This document shows positions 8,454 through 17,910 of a stretch of 54,835 nt of DNA, in pieces. The position numbers and the translations under genes are program-made. The notes under the pieces were generated by a model that had not been told where the DNA came from, did not search any database, and saw only the letters and a program-made list of their open reading frames with translations. The stretch comes from Acidobacteriota bacterium (GTDB taxonomy: Bacteria > Acidobacteriota > Terriglobia > Acidiferrales > UBA7541), in NCBI GenBank assembly GCA_003225315.1, contig QHZD01000036.1, positions 1-54,835 of the forward strand, in the 5' to 3' direction. How positions within the stretch are numbered: position 1 is the stretch's first letter; each line of letters begins with the position of its first letter.

Positions 8454-9559
8454 ACCCGCCCCGCGCGAGTGAATGAGAGTTGCTTGCCCTCGCCCCTGTT
8501 GAGCACAGACTCATACGCCTTAAGGTATCCGTCCACCATTTTGACTTGCCCGAACCGCTGCCGGGCATGATCCCGAACTGTACCCCGGTCAAGAGCCAAA
8601 GCGCGTGGAACTAGGGGGATCAGCGCCCCTATGGAGTCAGCGTAAAAACCCGTTTTTCCGAAGTCGACCACTTCTTTGACAGACCCTCTCTGGAAGGCAA
8701 TTACTGGCGTGCCGCAAGCCATAGCTTCGATCATCACAACGCCGAAAGGCTCATCCCATTGGATGGGGAACAAAAAAGCACCCGCATCTTTCAATAAGGC
8801 CACCTTTTGCTGATGATCCGCCTGCCCGATGTAGATGACATTCTCGCCGTCGATCAGCGGCTCGATTTTCTCCTTGAAGTAGGCTTGTTCCTCCTGATCT
8901 AGCGGCTGGCCCGCTACAACAATAGGCAGGCCAGCTCTCTTCGCGATTTCAATGGCGTCCAGTGGTGACTTCTCCTTGCTTATGCGCCCCAAGAAGGCCA
9001 GATACTTGCCGGGCGACGCGGAGAAATCATAGGATTCAAAATCACAACCGTTATAGATCACACGAATCTTTTGTCGCCGGTTTTCTGGAATTTCAGCAAT
9101 CTGTTGTTGGCTGACAGCCGTGACTGCAGTGTTTGCGTACCGGTTCAATAGCCAAATGGCATCGGGGGTTATGGGATTATGGAGCGTGTGCAGGATTGGC
9201 GTTCGCGAAAAGGCACCAAGGGGAATCGCGTAGCAACCCACGTGAAAGTGGATTAGGTCGAACGAATCGCTTTGTTGGAGAGCTTCGGCGATGTTACATG
9301 TCTCGTAATACTCATATTCCCAGGCCAAGCTTCTTTCCATCGCTTCGATCATGTTCCGTTTACAAACGGCCCTGATTCTCGCGCGCGTGGGGGAATCGCT
9401 TGAGGTAAACACGGTAACTTCATGACCCTGCTTCACAAGCTCTTCGGCAAGCACGTAGACGATGCCCTCTACACCTCCGCTCGTACCTGGCGCTACTTTG
9501 GCCCAAAGCGGTGGAACCAGAGCTATTCTCAACCTCCGGGATGTGTTCTGCAGGTTCAT
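8450..9559 (-). CDS. GT4 family glycosyltransferase
   Basis: A 369-residue GT-B fold glycosyltransferase. The N-terminal domain has the glycine-rich loop GTSGGVEGIVYVLAEEL. The C-terminal donor-binding domain shows YLAFLGRISKEKSPLDAIEIAKRAG and the E-x7-E region EPFGVVMIEAMACGTPVIAF. This layout is typical of retaining enzymes that use nucleotide-diphosphate sugars. It overlaps the deacetylase gene upstream and the GT2 gene downstream by 4 bases each. It is one of four glycosyltransferase units in the operon, so the product is at least an oligosaccharide or a glycosylated core. Confidence 0.88.
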   Translation of the reverse strand: MNLQNTSRRLRIALVPPLWAKVAPGTSGGVEGIVYVLAEELVKQGHEVTVFTSSDSPTRARIRAVCKRNMIEAMERSLAWEYEYYETCNIAEALQQSDSFDLIHFHVGCYAIPLGAFSRTPILHTLHNPITPDAIWLLNRYANTAVTAVSQQQIAEIPENRRQKIRVIYNGCDFESYDFSASPGKYLAFLGRISKEKSPLDAIEIAKRAGLPIVVAGQPLDQEEQAYFKEKIEPLIDGENVIYIGQADHQQKVALLKDAGAFLFPIQWDEPFGVVMIEAMACGTPVIAFQRGSVKEVVDFGKTGFYADSIGALIPLVPRALALDRGTVRDHARQRFGQVKMVDGYLKAYESVLNRGEGKQLSFTRAGRV

Positions 9560-10299
9560 GGCGCTGTACTTGCGATCTCCGCGGATTTAGAAAAGTCCGG
9601 AAGGGCGGTGAAACTACATAGTTCGATTTCCATTCCAATTAGCGCCGACCGGACCTTGGCGTCGCATAATGTCTTCAATTCTCTTGAGCGTTCATCCACA
9701 TACGTCGTATTCGGAACCTGTTCCTCCCCCGGGTGACAGGCAAGCTCCGTGATGCCCGGTGGCAGTTGCGAAAGTATCTCAATTAACGCATCTGAAGTGA
9801 TTCCCTCTGGATAGGGAGAGCCCTCGGTAGATTGGCCGTAAAAACGCCCGCAATAATGTATTTCCGGGTTGCAATCGCGTACGGGGGCTCTCAACTGTAG
9901 AGTAGCCTCGAGCACAACAGATCGCCCCGGCTCTCGCAAATGTGTGTGCTGGTGAGAATCGATGTGGCTGGGGTTTCTGCCCGTCAGGGTTCGGAAGGCG
10001 GCAAGCTGGCGTGATACTTCGTTACGCAACGCCGTTACATCGTCGAGTGATACCATATTGTAGACAGGCACCCAGTTTTCGTTCTCATAAACCCATTCAC
10101 CAAAGTCAAGGTGCAATCCTAGGCTAAGGCCAGGACGGTTTCTAGCGTACTCCGCGGCCTCGACGGCCCCTGGCCTCCGTACCATCAAGCTGGCACTAGT
10201 CACGATGCCGTGCTCATGGGCATGCATGACGCCGCGATTCACCGCGCGGCTGTGGCCAAAATCATCAGCATTCACAATCAGGTATCTCTTAGCGGACAT
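9556..10299 (-). CDS. ChbG/YdjC family carbohydrate deacetylase
   Basis: A 247-residue protein of the ChbG/HpnK (YdjC) family. NADDFGHSRAVNRG near the N-terminus carries the metal-binding Asp, and HIDSHQHTHL supplies the paired His ligands. Family members remove N-acetyl groups from chitobiose-like sugars or act on hopanoid glycolipids (HpnK). This gives the operon two unrelated deacetylases (with PIG-L), which argues for several amino-sugar positions in the product. Only 3 bp separate it from the upstream glycosyltransferase gene. Confidence 0.85.
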   Translation of the reverse strand: MSAKRYLIVNADDFGHSRAVNRGVMHAHEHGIVTSASLMVRRPGAVEAAEYARNRPGLSLGLHLDFGEWVYENENWVPVYNMVSLDDVTALRNEVSRQLAAFRTLTGRNPSHIDSHQHTHLREPGRSVVLEATLQLRAPVRDCNPEIHYCGRFYGQSTEGSPYPEGITSDALIEILSQLPPGITELACHPGEEQVPNTTYVDERSRELKTLCDAKVRSALIGMEIELCSFTALPDFSKSAEIASTAP

Positions 10300-10302
10300 G
10301 TC

Positions 10303-11463
10303 TCACAGTCCCAAATCGTTCAGCAGTCTTGCCAACACGGTCTCAGCTTTGAAATATTCTTCGGCAATATCTCTGGCAGCGCGGCTGTGTCTCTCGTAAT
10401 CGCATTCGATTGCCTCGAACGCAGCTAAGATCTCATCCATCGTATTAAAAGCGAACACTCCTTCACCTGTTGGAAGGATCGTGCTGAAGCCTGTGTCTTG
10501 AGTGATTACTGGTCGGCCAGCCGCGAGGTAGCAGGCACTGCGATCACTGAACCATCCAGTCTTCAGGCGCACGTTCGCATCCTTAGCCACGGTGAATTCG
10601 CCGCGGGACGACTGCAGATAATCCCTATAGGAACATACACTGAGCGTATGAGAGTCCGTCAGATGCCAACCGTTTGACTTCAGCAGGTTGCTGTCGTCGG
10701 TGGACAATCGGACCAAGCCGGTTGCTAGCTCCAACGGCTCTGTCGTGCGTTTCGGCAGATCGATGAACTTCAGATACTCGCGATGCTTGCTCCAGTAATA
10801 CGTGTTCCCCTCGAGTACCGTGTCGCGACCGTCTTGTCTCCAGTTCCCCACTGTCGTGAACTCCCGTTTGGTGGGCGGACCGGTCTGCCACAAGTCAAGC
10901 ACGACAGGCTGACAGGTCTTCGCGCGTAGATGGGGTAAAGGCGGCACCGAACAATCAGAGTTGCCAATGTTCAGTCCAAACGTCACGACATCATCATGCT
11001 CCTCGACCAGTGTACGGATGTCTTCGTCACCCTGGGCAAACCGCGCTTCGTGAACGACGGGGTCGGTGCACACATAGACGAGCCGCCCCACTTCCAGACC
11101 TTCTTCCGCCAGACGCGTGGACCCTGTAATGCTAAAAACAACGTCAGCGTGTGCCAGCAATTCTTCCGCTGACTCTCGGTCCAAACCAAACCACGCTTTG
11201 TCTCCATAGCTTCTCCGGTAAGCCCAACGGTCGCTGAAACCGAACATTTCGGCGACCTGCGCCAAATACGATACGGCATATTCCGAAATATTGACTCTCG
11301 AGTTCCGAATCGGATCATATGGCCACGAAGACGAAGTTTCGAAGTAGTACGCATCGTGGCCCAGCCGTTGAAAACCAACTGCGTACTGCATCGCCTGCCA
11401 CGCAATTCCGGGGTAAGGCTCGCACGCGATATTTCCGAGAACGACGATATGAAGCGGCATCAC
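10303..11463 (-). CDS. CgeB-like glycosyltransferase
   Basis: A 386-residue protein. It begins LHIVVLGNIACEPYPGIAWQAMQYAVGFQRLGHDAYYFET and has a C-terminal donor domain with DRSACYLAAGRPVITQDTGFSTILPTGEGVFAF, as in GT-B enzymes of the CgeB/family-1-like type. The conserved glutamates of GT4 enzymes are not obvious, so it is a divergent member. The gene overlaps the ABC exporter gene by 4 bases. The role is presumably transfer of one sugar during assembly; the substrate is unknown. Confidence 0.7.
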   Translation of the reverse strand: MMPLHIVVLGNIACEPYPGIAWQAMQYAVGFQRLGHDAYYFETSSSWPYDPIRNSRVNISEYAVSYLAQVAEMFGFSDRWAYRRSYGDKAWFGLDRESAEELLAHADVVFSITGSTRLAEEGLEVGRLVYVCTDPVVHEARFAQGDEDIRTLVEEHDDVVTFGLNIGNSDCSVPPLPHLRAKTCQPVVLDLWQTGPPTKREFTTVGNWRQDGRDTVLEGNTYYWSKHREYLKFIDLPKRTTEPLELATGLVRLSTDDSNLLKSNGWHLTDSHTLSVCSYRDYLQSSRGEFTVAKDANVRLKTGWFSDRSACYLAAGRPVITQDTGFSTILPTGEGVFAFNTMDEILAAFEAIECDYERHSRAARDIAEEYFKAETVLARLLNDLGL

Positions 11464-13190
11464 TTATAGCACTCCATCTGCACGAGACGCCCATGCTCCA
11501 GTTCCAACCTGAGGTCGCAGCTTTCCAGCGTGCTAAGGCGGTGAGCGACCATGAAAGTAGTACGGTCCTGCATGAGGCGTTCCGTCGCCTTTAGGATGGC
11601 CGCTTCGGTCTTTGTGTCGACCGAACTAGTTGGCTCATCGAGCAGAAGAATGGGGGCATCTTTGAGGAACGCTCTGGCCAGAGAGATGCGTTGCCGTTCT
11701 CCCCCTGAGAGGCGCACCCCGCGTTCACCAACTACGGTTTGGTAACCGTGGGGTAATGCCAAAATGAAATCGTGCGCATCGGCCATCTTCGCCGCCTGGA
11801 CGAGCTCCTCCTCGGCTGCTCCTGGCCGCGCGTAAGCTATGTTCTCGGCGATGCTAGTCGAAAAGAGGACAGGTTCCTGAAGAACCATCGCGAACTGGCT
11901 GCGCAGATCAGCCAACCGGTAGTCGCGTAGATCCACGCCGTCCAGCAGGATCAGCCCACTTGTGGGGTCATAAAAGCGGGTTAATAAGCTGAGCAGAGTC
12001 GTCTTTCCGGCTCCCGTCCGGCCGGCGATGCCAACACGCGCTCCGCGCGGGACCTCGAAGCAAATATCTTGGAGAACCAGATGATCCTCCTCGTAAGCGA
12101 AAGACGCATGTTGGAACGCTATGGACCCGGATGCCCGGACCAGCCGCCGCGCGTTAGGGCGCTCCGGAACATCCGGCAGCTCATCCAGAACGGAGAAAGC
12201 ACGTTCCAGACCAACCCAGTGCGTTTGCAGCGAGGTGGCTTTGCGGCCAATAGTTTTTAAAGGTGCGTAAAGCTGGCCCAGGTAGCTGACTACGAGCAAA
12301 AGACTTCCCAAAGTCAATGTACGCGCCCGGACGTGATTGACGCCAATCCAAAGAACGCATGCGGTCCCCAGAGCTGTCGTCATGCCCACGAGCAAACCGT
12401 ACCAACCGCCGAGCAAATCCAGTTGAATTCGAGCCCACATCCCTGCTTGGGATTTGTGGACATAGCGGTCCTCCTCATGCTTCTCTCTACCGAACGCCTT
12501 AACGACGCGGACGACCGACAGAACCTCCTGCAAGACTGCCATTGAGCTGCTTTCCAGTTGCTTCACCTCTTTCGAACGCTTCCGAAAGCGTGGCCGGTAC
12601 GCCATGGAGAGTGCGAAAAGAACGGGTGAAATGACCATCGCAACCATCGCTAACTGTGCATCGATATGAAACGTGACGTAGAACATAACCAGCAGCGTGA
12701 CTGCCGAAGTGACAAACGGTCCTAGTCCATCGATGACTAGATACTGCATGGACGCAGTGTCGTATTGTATGCGGTATACGGAATCCGTCGTGCCCTTCGC
12801 ATCGTGATAACCCAGCGACAGACGCTGCAAATGAGAGAAAAGGCGAACTCGAAAATCCAAAAGCAGTTTTTCCGCAGTCCACGTGCGGAGGAATGAATTC
12901 ACAAGAGCAAAGAGGTTATCGACAGCGGTGACCCCTAGAAGCAAAACGACCGCGATAGTCAGGACGCCTGTAGGTGATCGAGTAGCGGATATGGGCAACA
13001 TGCGGCTTAGGAACGCTGGCAGAGGGCGCGTACCAATAACATTGTCGACTACAATCTTCACGGGCAGTGGCGTAAGCAAGCCCAGCGGAGTCGCTAGCAG
13101 GCCCAAAAGGAAAATAGCGATGACGTGTACCCAGTAGGGTCTCGCCTGCTGCAGAAGCCTTCGAAAAAGCGCTAGGTCCGGGTGGTGCAT
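11460..13190 (-). CDS. ABC exporter (fused membrane and ATPase domains)
   Basis: A 576-residue half-transporter of the MsbA/lipid-exporter type. The first 310 residues carry six predicted membrane helices (IFLLGLLATPLGLLTPLPVKIVVDNVIG is the usual first loop). The ATPase domain shows Walker A GRTGAGKTTLL, Q-loop MVLQEP, signature LSGGERQR, Walker B ILLLDEPTSSVD and the H-switch MVAHRLST. It works as a homodimer in the inner membrane. Its place in the middle of the operon points to export of the finished saccharide or of a lipid-linked intermediate. A 32-bp gap separates it from the receptor gene upstream. Confidence 0.9.
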   Translation of the reverse strand: MHHPDLALFRRLLQQARPYWVHVIAIFLLGLLATPLGLLTPLPVKIVVDNVIGTRPLPAFLSRMLPISATRSPTGVLTIAVVLLLGVTAVDNLFALVNSFLRTWTAEKLLLDFRVRLFSHLQRLSLGYHDAKGTTDSVYRIQYDTASMQYLVIDGLGPFVTSAVTLLVMFYVTFHIDAQLAMVAMVISPVLFALSMAYRPRFRKRSKEVKQLESSSMAVLQEVLSVVRVVKAFGREKHEEDRYVHKSQAGMWARIQLDLLGGWYGLLVGMTTALGTACVLWIGVNHVRARTLTLGSLLLVVSYLGQLYAPLKTIGRKATSLQTHWVGLERAFSVLDELPDVPERPNARRLVRASGSIAFQHASFAYEEDHLVLQDICFEVPRGARVGIAGRTGAGKTTLLSLLTRFYDPTSGLILLDGVDLRDYRLADLRSQFAMVLQEPVLFSTSIAENIAYARPGAAEEELVQAAKMADAHDFILALPHGYQTVVGERGVRLSGGERQRISLARAFLKDAPILLLDEPTSSVDTKTEAAILKATERLMQDRTTFMVAHRLSTLESCDLRLELEHGRLVQMECYK

Positions 13191-13222
13191 TCTACTGATT
13201 CCTATTTCTCATGCTCGTGCCT

Positions 13223-15886
13223 TTAGAACTGAAAACGTACCAGCATTTGCAGGCGTCGAGGCGGCCCCGCGCCGATAGAATGTCCAAAAAAAGGCGAGCT
13301 CAAATTGCCCACGGGCGCGCCGAGGTTAACGTGATTGAGAACGTTAAACGCATCCACTGCTAGGGTTGCGCTCAGGCCCTTCTTCTCATCTTTCTTACGT
13401 TTCCCGGTTTTGGCTGTGATTAAGCTTAGTTCCTTAGCCAGTCGAAGGTTGAGCGTGGTGGACCCTGGTCCTTCCAGGCTGTTTCGCGGCACGCCTGCCA
13501 GCCGAGCATTGGCAAACGTCGTCCCGTAATCGTCCGTTCCCGTTGTCACCGTGTAGGGTTGCCCGGAACGGACCGACAACGACGCACCGAGGCTGACAGC
13601 CTTGGGGGCGTTAAAGGTACCGTAGAAGTAAAAAAAGTGCAGAGAATCGGAATTAGACCGAGACCACTCGCCGGTCAGATCGTACTGATTCGCGGGAAAC
13701 GCGCCGATTCCGGCAGTATCATCATAGGATCGGCTTAGCGTGTATTGCGCCATTCCGTTGAAAAAACGGCTGATTTTTGTACGCACAGCCAGCTTCAGAG
13801 CACCGCTCATCAGGTTCCCGTCCGATTCGATCTCTCGGAGAGTAGCGATCTCAGGATTGGGGCGCTGCACGTTGAGTGGAGGAACGGGCAACGGAGGAAG
13901 GGGAGCGTTGAGGTCGCGCGACCGAAACAAATCGAAGCCGCGGATGCCAGAATAGGTGGCCGTGAATATCGTTGATTTGTGCAGCTGCGTTTCCACACCA
14001 AAGCTGTAGTGCAGGTCGTACGGCAAACGAAACTCAGGTGCAAAGCGGACAATGCTGCTTGGAAGGGTCAGAGCCACGCCACCGACCATGAATGGGTTTG
14101 GATAACTCGGATCGGAGAACACGACCTGGCGTAGGGTCTGACCATTGAAGCGAAGCATGTCAGCGATAGCCGCCTGGCCGGTGGTCTCGTAGAAGATTCC
14201 TGCCCCGCCGCGAAATACGATCTTCCTAAATCTGCCGGGAGCTAAGGCAAAAGAGACTCGGGGAGCAAAGTTCCTGGGATTGGAAACATAGTTCTGCCAG
14301 TCATATCGGAGGCCGAGCGCTATCGATAGTCCCGGGCGTATGCGCATTTCATCCTGCGCAAAAAGACCCACCTCCTTCAGCCAGTACACCAGCTGGCTGG
14401 TCCCCTGCTGCTGCACGAAGGAGAAAGGTTTGCCCTGGATGTAGTCTTGGAGAGAAGAGAACTGGAATGTGCCATCGAAATTCGAGCGGTCATTAAGACT
14501 GTACCGGCCGAGCTCCGGGAGATTGGCCCCGGCCTTGATCAAGTGTTTGCCGTGGGACCAGGATAGCGTTTCGTTAAGCTGCAGGTAGTTGTGTAACTCA
14601 TTGTAGTTAGTCTGGCCGCTACCACCCACGAACCCGTCGAGCACCACAATACGGGGCTGTCCCTGGAGTACACTCGCGGTTAAGCTTTCCGATGTGGTCG
14701 CTCGAACGGAGAATTCGTTGATCAGTTTCGGAGTGATCACGGTTCTGTCGCTGACATAGAGGTAGTGTCTGGTGGCGGATTCATTCGAGGCTGCTTCCGG
14801 GAGATTCACTCCTCCGACTCCATTGCCCTTGTCCGACCAGTCGAAGAAGCTGTATCGGATTGCCAGGTTGTTGCCTTTGCTTATCTGTCGATTTATCCCC
14901 CCAAAAAAGTAGGTACTGCGTTGTGGATTGGCAAAATTTTGGATGAACGTTCCAGAACGCACCTCGGCGTATACGATCGCTTGCCGGTCATCCTGCTTCT
15001 GGCTGGCGCTGACCTGGAATGTGGTCTTCTTGCTCTTTCCTAGGGGTCCGCTCAAATAGCCATCGAAGAGTAAGAGACGTTCAGGCGGACGGGTGTCTGC
15101 GAAGGCATTTCGCGCGTCAAGCCTGTAGTCGCGGAATGATGTTTCCAGAGAGCCGTGGAAGTCGGAAGATCCATTCTTAGTGGTGATCTCGATCCGGTTC
15201 TTTCCGGGGACTGAGTACTCTGCGGAATAAGGATTCTGATTGATTCTGACTTCCTGAATGGCTGAAGCCGGCACTCCGGCCTCAGAAGCCATTACCCCGT
15301 CGACGATTAGGACCGCACCGCCCGAGCCCCCCGGCCCCAGCATCTCGGTGACGGCCCGCACGACATCGTTGTCTATTGTCGGTAATGAATCTAGTGTCAG
15401 ACTGTCCAGCGTGATAACGTCTGCATTCTCGCTAGCGTCACGACTCAGTTGGCCTTGCGAATTCGTCGCGGTGACCTCCTCGTGCAGTTCGGCGAGTGGC
15501 AACACGATGTGCAGAGGAGCCGAAGAGTGCGACGCGACTTTCACACGGCTTATCAATGTCTTGAAACCCTCCCGCTGCACTTCCACCTCATAGCTGCCAG
15601 GCGGTACACCCGAGAACTGGAAGTGCCCCGTCAGATCGGTCGCCGTGGACGGCTCGTTCTCAAAGTTTCCTCCGTGGAGAGTCACTCTCGCACCCACGAT
15701 AGCCGCATTGCTCGGATCAAGCACTACACCGGAAATGCTTAGGATCTCAGTCGGCGTCGTAGACCCTTGCTCGAGACGGCCCGGAGAGTTCCGCTGATTG
15801 GCCGCAACCGAACCCACCCATAAAATGAACAATCCCGTGACGCATGCGGCTTTGAACGCCGAGGTACCATTTCGCTCCTTCCTCAT
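13223..15886 (-). CDS. TonB-dependent receptor with N-terminal regulatory-like domain
   Basis: An 887-residue outer-membrane protein. Order of parts: signal peptide (first about 30 residues); a carboxypeptidase-regulatory-like Ig domain (ISGVVLDPSNAAIVGARVTL ... FSGVPPGSYEVEV); a plug domain (DVITLDSLTLDSLPTIDNDVVRAV); then a long beta-barrel ending in aromatic LVRFQF, the usual assembly signal. No clear TonB box is seen, as is common for this Acidobacteria-type group. Its place between an ABC exporter and two kinases suggests a role in moving the product, or a precursor, across the outer membrane. It overlaps the next upstream kinase gene by 4 bases. Confidence 0.85.
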   Translation of the reverse strand: MRKERNGTSAFKAACVTGLFILWVGSVAANQRNSPGRLEQGSTTPTEILSISGVVLDPSNAAIVGARVTLHGGNFENEPSTATDLTGHFQFSGVPPGSYEVEVQREGFKTLISRVKVASHSSAPLHIVLPLAELHEEVTATNSQGQLSRDASENADVITLDSLTLDSLPTIDNDVVRAVTEMLGPGGSGGAVLIVDGVMASEAGVPASAIQEVRINQNPYSAEYSVPGKNRIEITTKNGSSDFHGSLETSFRDYRLDARNAFADTRPPERLLLFDGYLSGPLGKSKKTTFQVSASQKQDDRQAIVYAEVRSGTFIQNFANPQRSTYFFGGINRQISKGNNLAIRYSFFDWSDKGNGVGGVNLPEAASNESATRHYLYVSDRTVITPKLINEFSVRATTSESLTASVLQGQPRIVVLDGFVGGSGQTNYNELHNYLQLNETLSWSHGKHLIKAGANLPELGRYSLNDRSNFDGTFQFSSLQDYIQGKPFSFVQQQGTSQLVYWLKEVGLFAQDEMRIRPGLSIALGLRYDWQNYVSNPRNFAPRVSFALAPGRFRKIVFRGGAGIFYETTGQAAIADMLRFNGQTLRQVVFSDPSYPNPFMVGGVALTLPSSIVRFAPEFRLPYDLHYSFGVETQLHKSTIFTATYSGIRGFDLFRSRDLNAPLPPLPVPPLNVQRPNPEIATLREIESDGNLMSGALKLAVRTKISRFFNGMAQYTLSRSYDDTAGIGAFPANQYDLTGEWSRSNSDSLHFFYFYGTFNAPKAVSLGASLSVRSGQPYTVTTGTDDYGTTFANARLAGVPRNSLEGPGSTTLNLRLAKELSLITAKTGKRKKDEKKGLSATLAVDAFNVLNHVNLGAPVGNLSSPFFGHSIGAGPPRRLQMLVRFQF

Positions 15887-16857
15887 TTTTGCTCCAATTC
15901 TGTCAGCAGGTTACGCAACCGCATCCAATGCCCACGGGCGCCAGTGCTTCGGGTAAAGTCGGGGTCGTCGCCCAACCATCGGACAGTCATATACAATCGG
16001 GCAGCCTTGAGGACTTTCTCGAATCCGGCGGGCGCTCCTTCGGGCCAGCGAGTCCGGACGTAGGTTGTCGTGCATCCTTCAGCGATCTTGCGTTCCCATC
16101 CATCCGTTAGACAGGCCAGATCAATCAACCCCTCGCCAACGGCAGCCGATTCCCAGTCAATCGGACATACCCGCCCCTGGTGATACAAGATGTTGTGTTG
16201 GTAGTACTCACCATGGATGATTGTCGGCGCTGAGTCCAATAACGGAGACAGAAACTCCTCAGCGCAGGCATGGAGATGGCGAAGCCACGATAATTTCCTG
16301 TAGTTCGGGCCCGCGAAATTGACCGTGCGACTAACCCATCCGAGGTAGTATTCCTTGTCGTATCTCTTCAGGAAGCGGACGTGCTCGTTGCCCAGCAGGC
16401 GCTGACTGGTCACATGGAACCGCGCAATCCATCGGGCAGTTTTGCCCATCGCCACAGGATCATTCAGCTTTCCGACCCGCAGACCGCCATCCAGATACTC
16501 CAGAAAGAGCCAATATTGACCCGTTTCCGAATCTGCGTAACCACCGTAGAACTTTGGACGGAACTTGTTTGACTGCGCCAGGATGTGCCGGTACGTTGCG
16601 ATCTCATGCCCCACGCCACCTCGATGCCCGTGGCCTGTATAGTCGACCCCTGCCGTATACTTGCAGAAGAGTCGGCGCGGCTTCCCAAATCCAATTCGGC
16701 AAGTGACGATCTCGCACGGAAATGTCGTCGCGTAGGGTGTGGGTTCACGGGCCAAAAGTGCCAGGGAGCGTGCGCTCAGATCTTCACACTGCAGGGCTGA
16801 CGCGAGTCCCTTCTCTAATGCATCAGTCTTGGGGAGTCCCGAGATGAAATCCCGCAT
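15883..16857 (-). CDS. APH-fold phosphotransferase (Glu at catalytic Asp position)
   Basis: A 324-residue kinase-like protein of the aminoglycoside phosphotransferase/choline kinase fold. The catalytic loop reads HGEYYQHNIL, where classical members have HGD; the metal-binding part is PIDWESAAVGEGLIDLACL. Glu for Asp at this position is known to me from a group of APH-like proteins in saccharide clusters, so it may be a subfamily trait and not inactivation. The phosphoryl acceptor is probably a hydroxyl of a sugar or small molecule made by the operon; self-resistance by phosphorylation is another possibility. It is 4 bp after a second APH-fold gene. Confidence 0.75.
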   Translation of the reverse strand: MRDFISGLPKTDALEKGLASALQCEDLSARSLALLAREPTPYATTFPCEIVTCRIGFGKPRRLFCKYTAGVDYTGHGHRGGVGHEIATYRHILAQSNKFRPKFYGGYADSETGQYWLFLEYLDGGLRVGKLNDPVAMGKTARWIARFHVTSQRLLGNEHVRFLKRYDKEYYLGWVSRTVNFAGPNYRKLSWLRHLHACAEEFLSPLLDSAPTIIHGEYYQHNILYHQGRVCPIDWESAAVGEGLIDLACLTDGWERKIAEGCTTTYVRTRWPEGAPAGFEKVLKAARLYMTVRWLGDDPDFTRSTGARGHWMRLRNLLTELEQK

Positions 16858-16861
16858 TCGG

Positions 16862-17833
16862 CTAGACCTCCAAACCCAGAGCCTGTGCGGAGGCAGTCAG
16901 CCGGGGGGCATAGATGCGGAGGCGTCTCATCGCCTTTCCCTCCGACCCTGCCGCGAGCCGTATCGTCTCCCAGCCCACGGCTGAGAGGATTTGGAACAGG
17001 GCTCCACAACACACCTGCTCCTCAACTTGCCGGAGCTCTAAGCTTGCCCATGTTCTTCGCGCAGTAGACCAGTAGCTCACGGCATCAATCCTGGCCAGGT
17101 CGGTCGCAGGAGCTCCCCAGCCAGCGTCCTCCCAGTCCAAAGGCAAGAACGCAATTCCAGAGTCAGTGTGTCGAATGAGGACGTTCTTAGGTTGGAGATC
17201 GCAGTGGACCAAAGTCCACGGAAGACTTTCACAACGCTCTTCGACGACGTGCCAGTTTCGTTCCAAGACTTCGAAACAAACCAGCGTCCTTTCGAGAGCC
17301 GACCGATCTAAATCGCCCCAATTTCGTTCAGGTAGGCTTTGGCAAAGTCCTAGTCGAGTCGCCCGCAGAGTCTCCAGATACCACGCCGGACCGCGTTCCG
17401 GTAGGCGGGCACGTATCGGCAGATTTGAGGCCCAGCCGTGCAAGAGCGCCAACCAGTTTGCAAAGGCTATTGGAAAATTCTCACGCTTATCTGCAATCTG
17501 CGTAGTCCCGCAGTCTTCGAGAAATAACCAGCCGTGCTCTCCAGAGCCCTCGTCGATAAAGCCATAACAACGAACTGACTCCATCGAAAGCCGCTCCAGA
17601 ACTTCACTGTATATGAACGCTTCGAACTCACCGTCCGCTCGCCGGCACCGCTTGGCAACAATACCGGAGCCTCCTGGACCCACGCCTTCGATCCTGCACA
17701 CGGTCGATCTCAACGTGTCCTTAAGAAGTGTTATTCCGCCGGGCTCGGAAGAGCCGGGCCGAAGCCGCGACCAGGCTTGAACGGCCGGACGCGTCCTTTC
17801 AACAATCCGCTCTGAGCTGACTTGTTGAAACAA
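16862..17833 (-). CDS. APH-fold phosphotransferase
   Basis: A 323-residue member of the aminoglycoside phosphotransferase fold. It has the classical catalytic loop HCDLQPKNVL and the metal-binding LDWEDAGWGAPATDLARID. The N-lobe is divergent; a glycine-rich turn (GPGGSGIVAKR) may be the nucleotide loop. It starts with TTG at 17833, about 11 bp after AAAGG. It forms a pair with the downstream kinase, yet the two share little sequence outside the fold, so they probably act on different acceptors or positions. Upstream, 77 bp separate it from the hydrolase-transferase fusion. Confidence 0.75.
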   Translation of the reverse strand: MFQQVSSERIVERTRPAVQAWSRLRPGSSEPGGITLLKDTLRSTVCRIEGVGPGGSGIVAKRCRRADGEFEAFIYSEVLERLSMESVRCYGFIDEGSGEHGWLFLEDCGTTQIADKRENFPIAFANWLALLHGWASNLPIRARLPERGPAWYLETLRATRLGLCQSLPERNWGDLDRSALERTLVCFEVLERNWHVVEERCESLPWTLVHCDLQPKNVLIRHTDSGIAFLPLDWEDAGWGAPATDLARIDAVSYWSTARRTWASLELRQVEEQVCCGALFQILSAVGWETIRLAAGSEGKAMRRLRIYAPRLTASAQALGLEV

Positions 17834-17910
17834 TGGTACTCAACCTTTCTGTTTCTCCTTCAGGGGGCATTTCCCGGTATAGTCTTCAACCTCACCCTGA
17901 TAGGAGCCAG

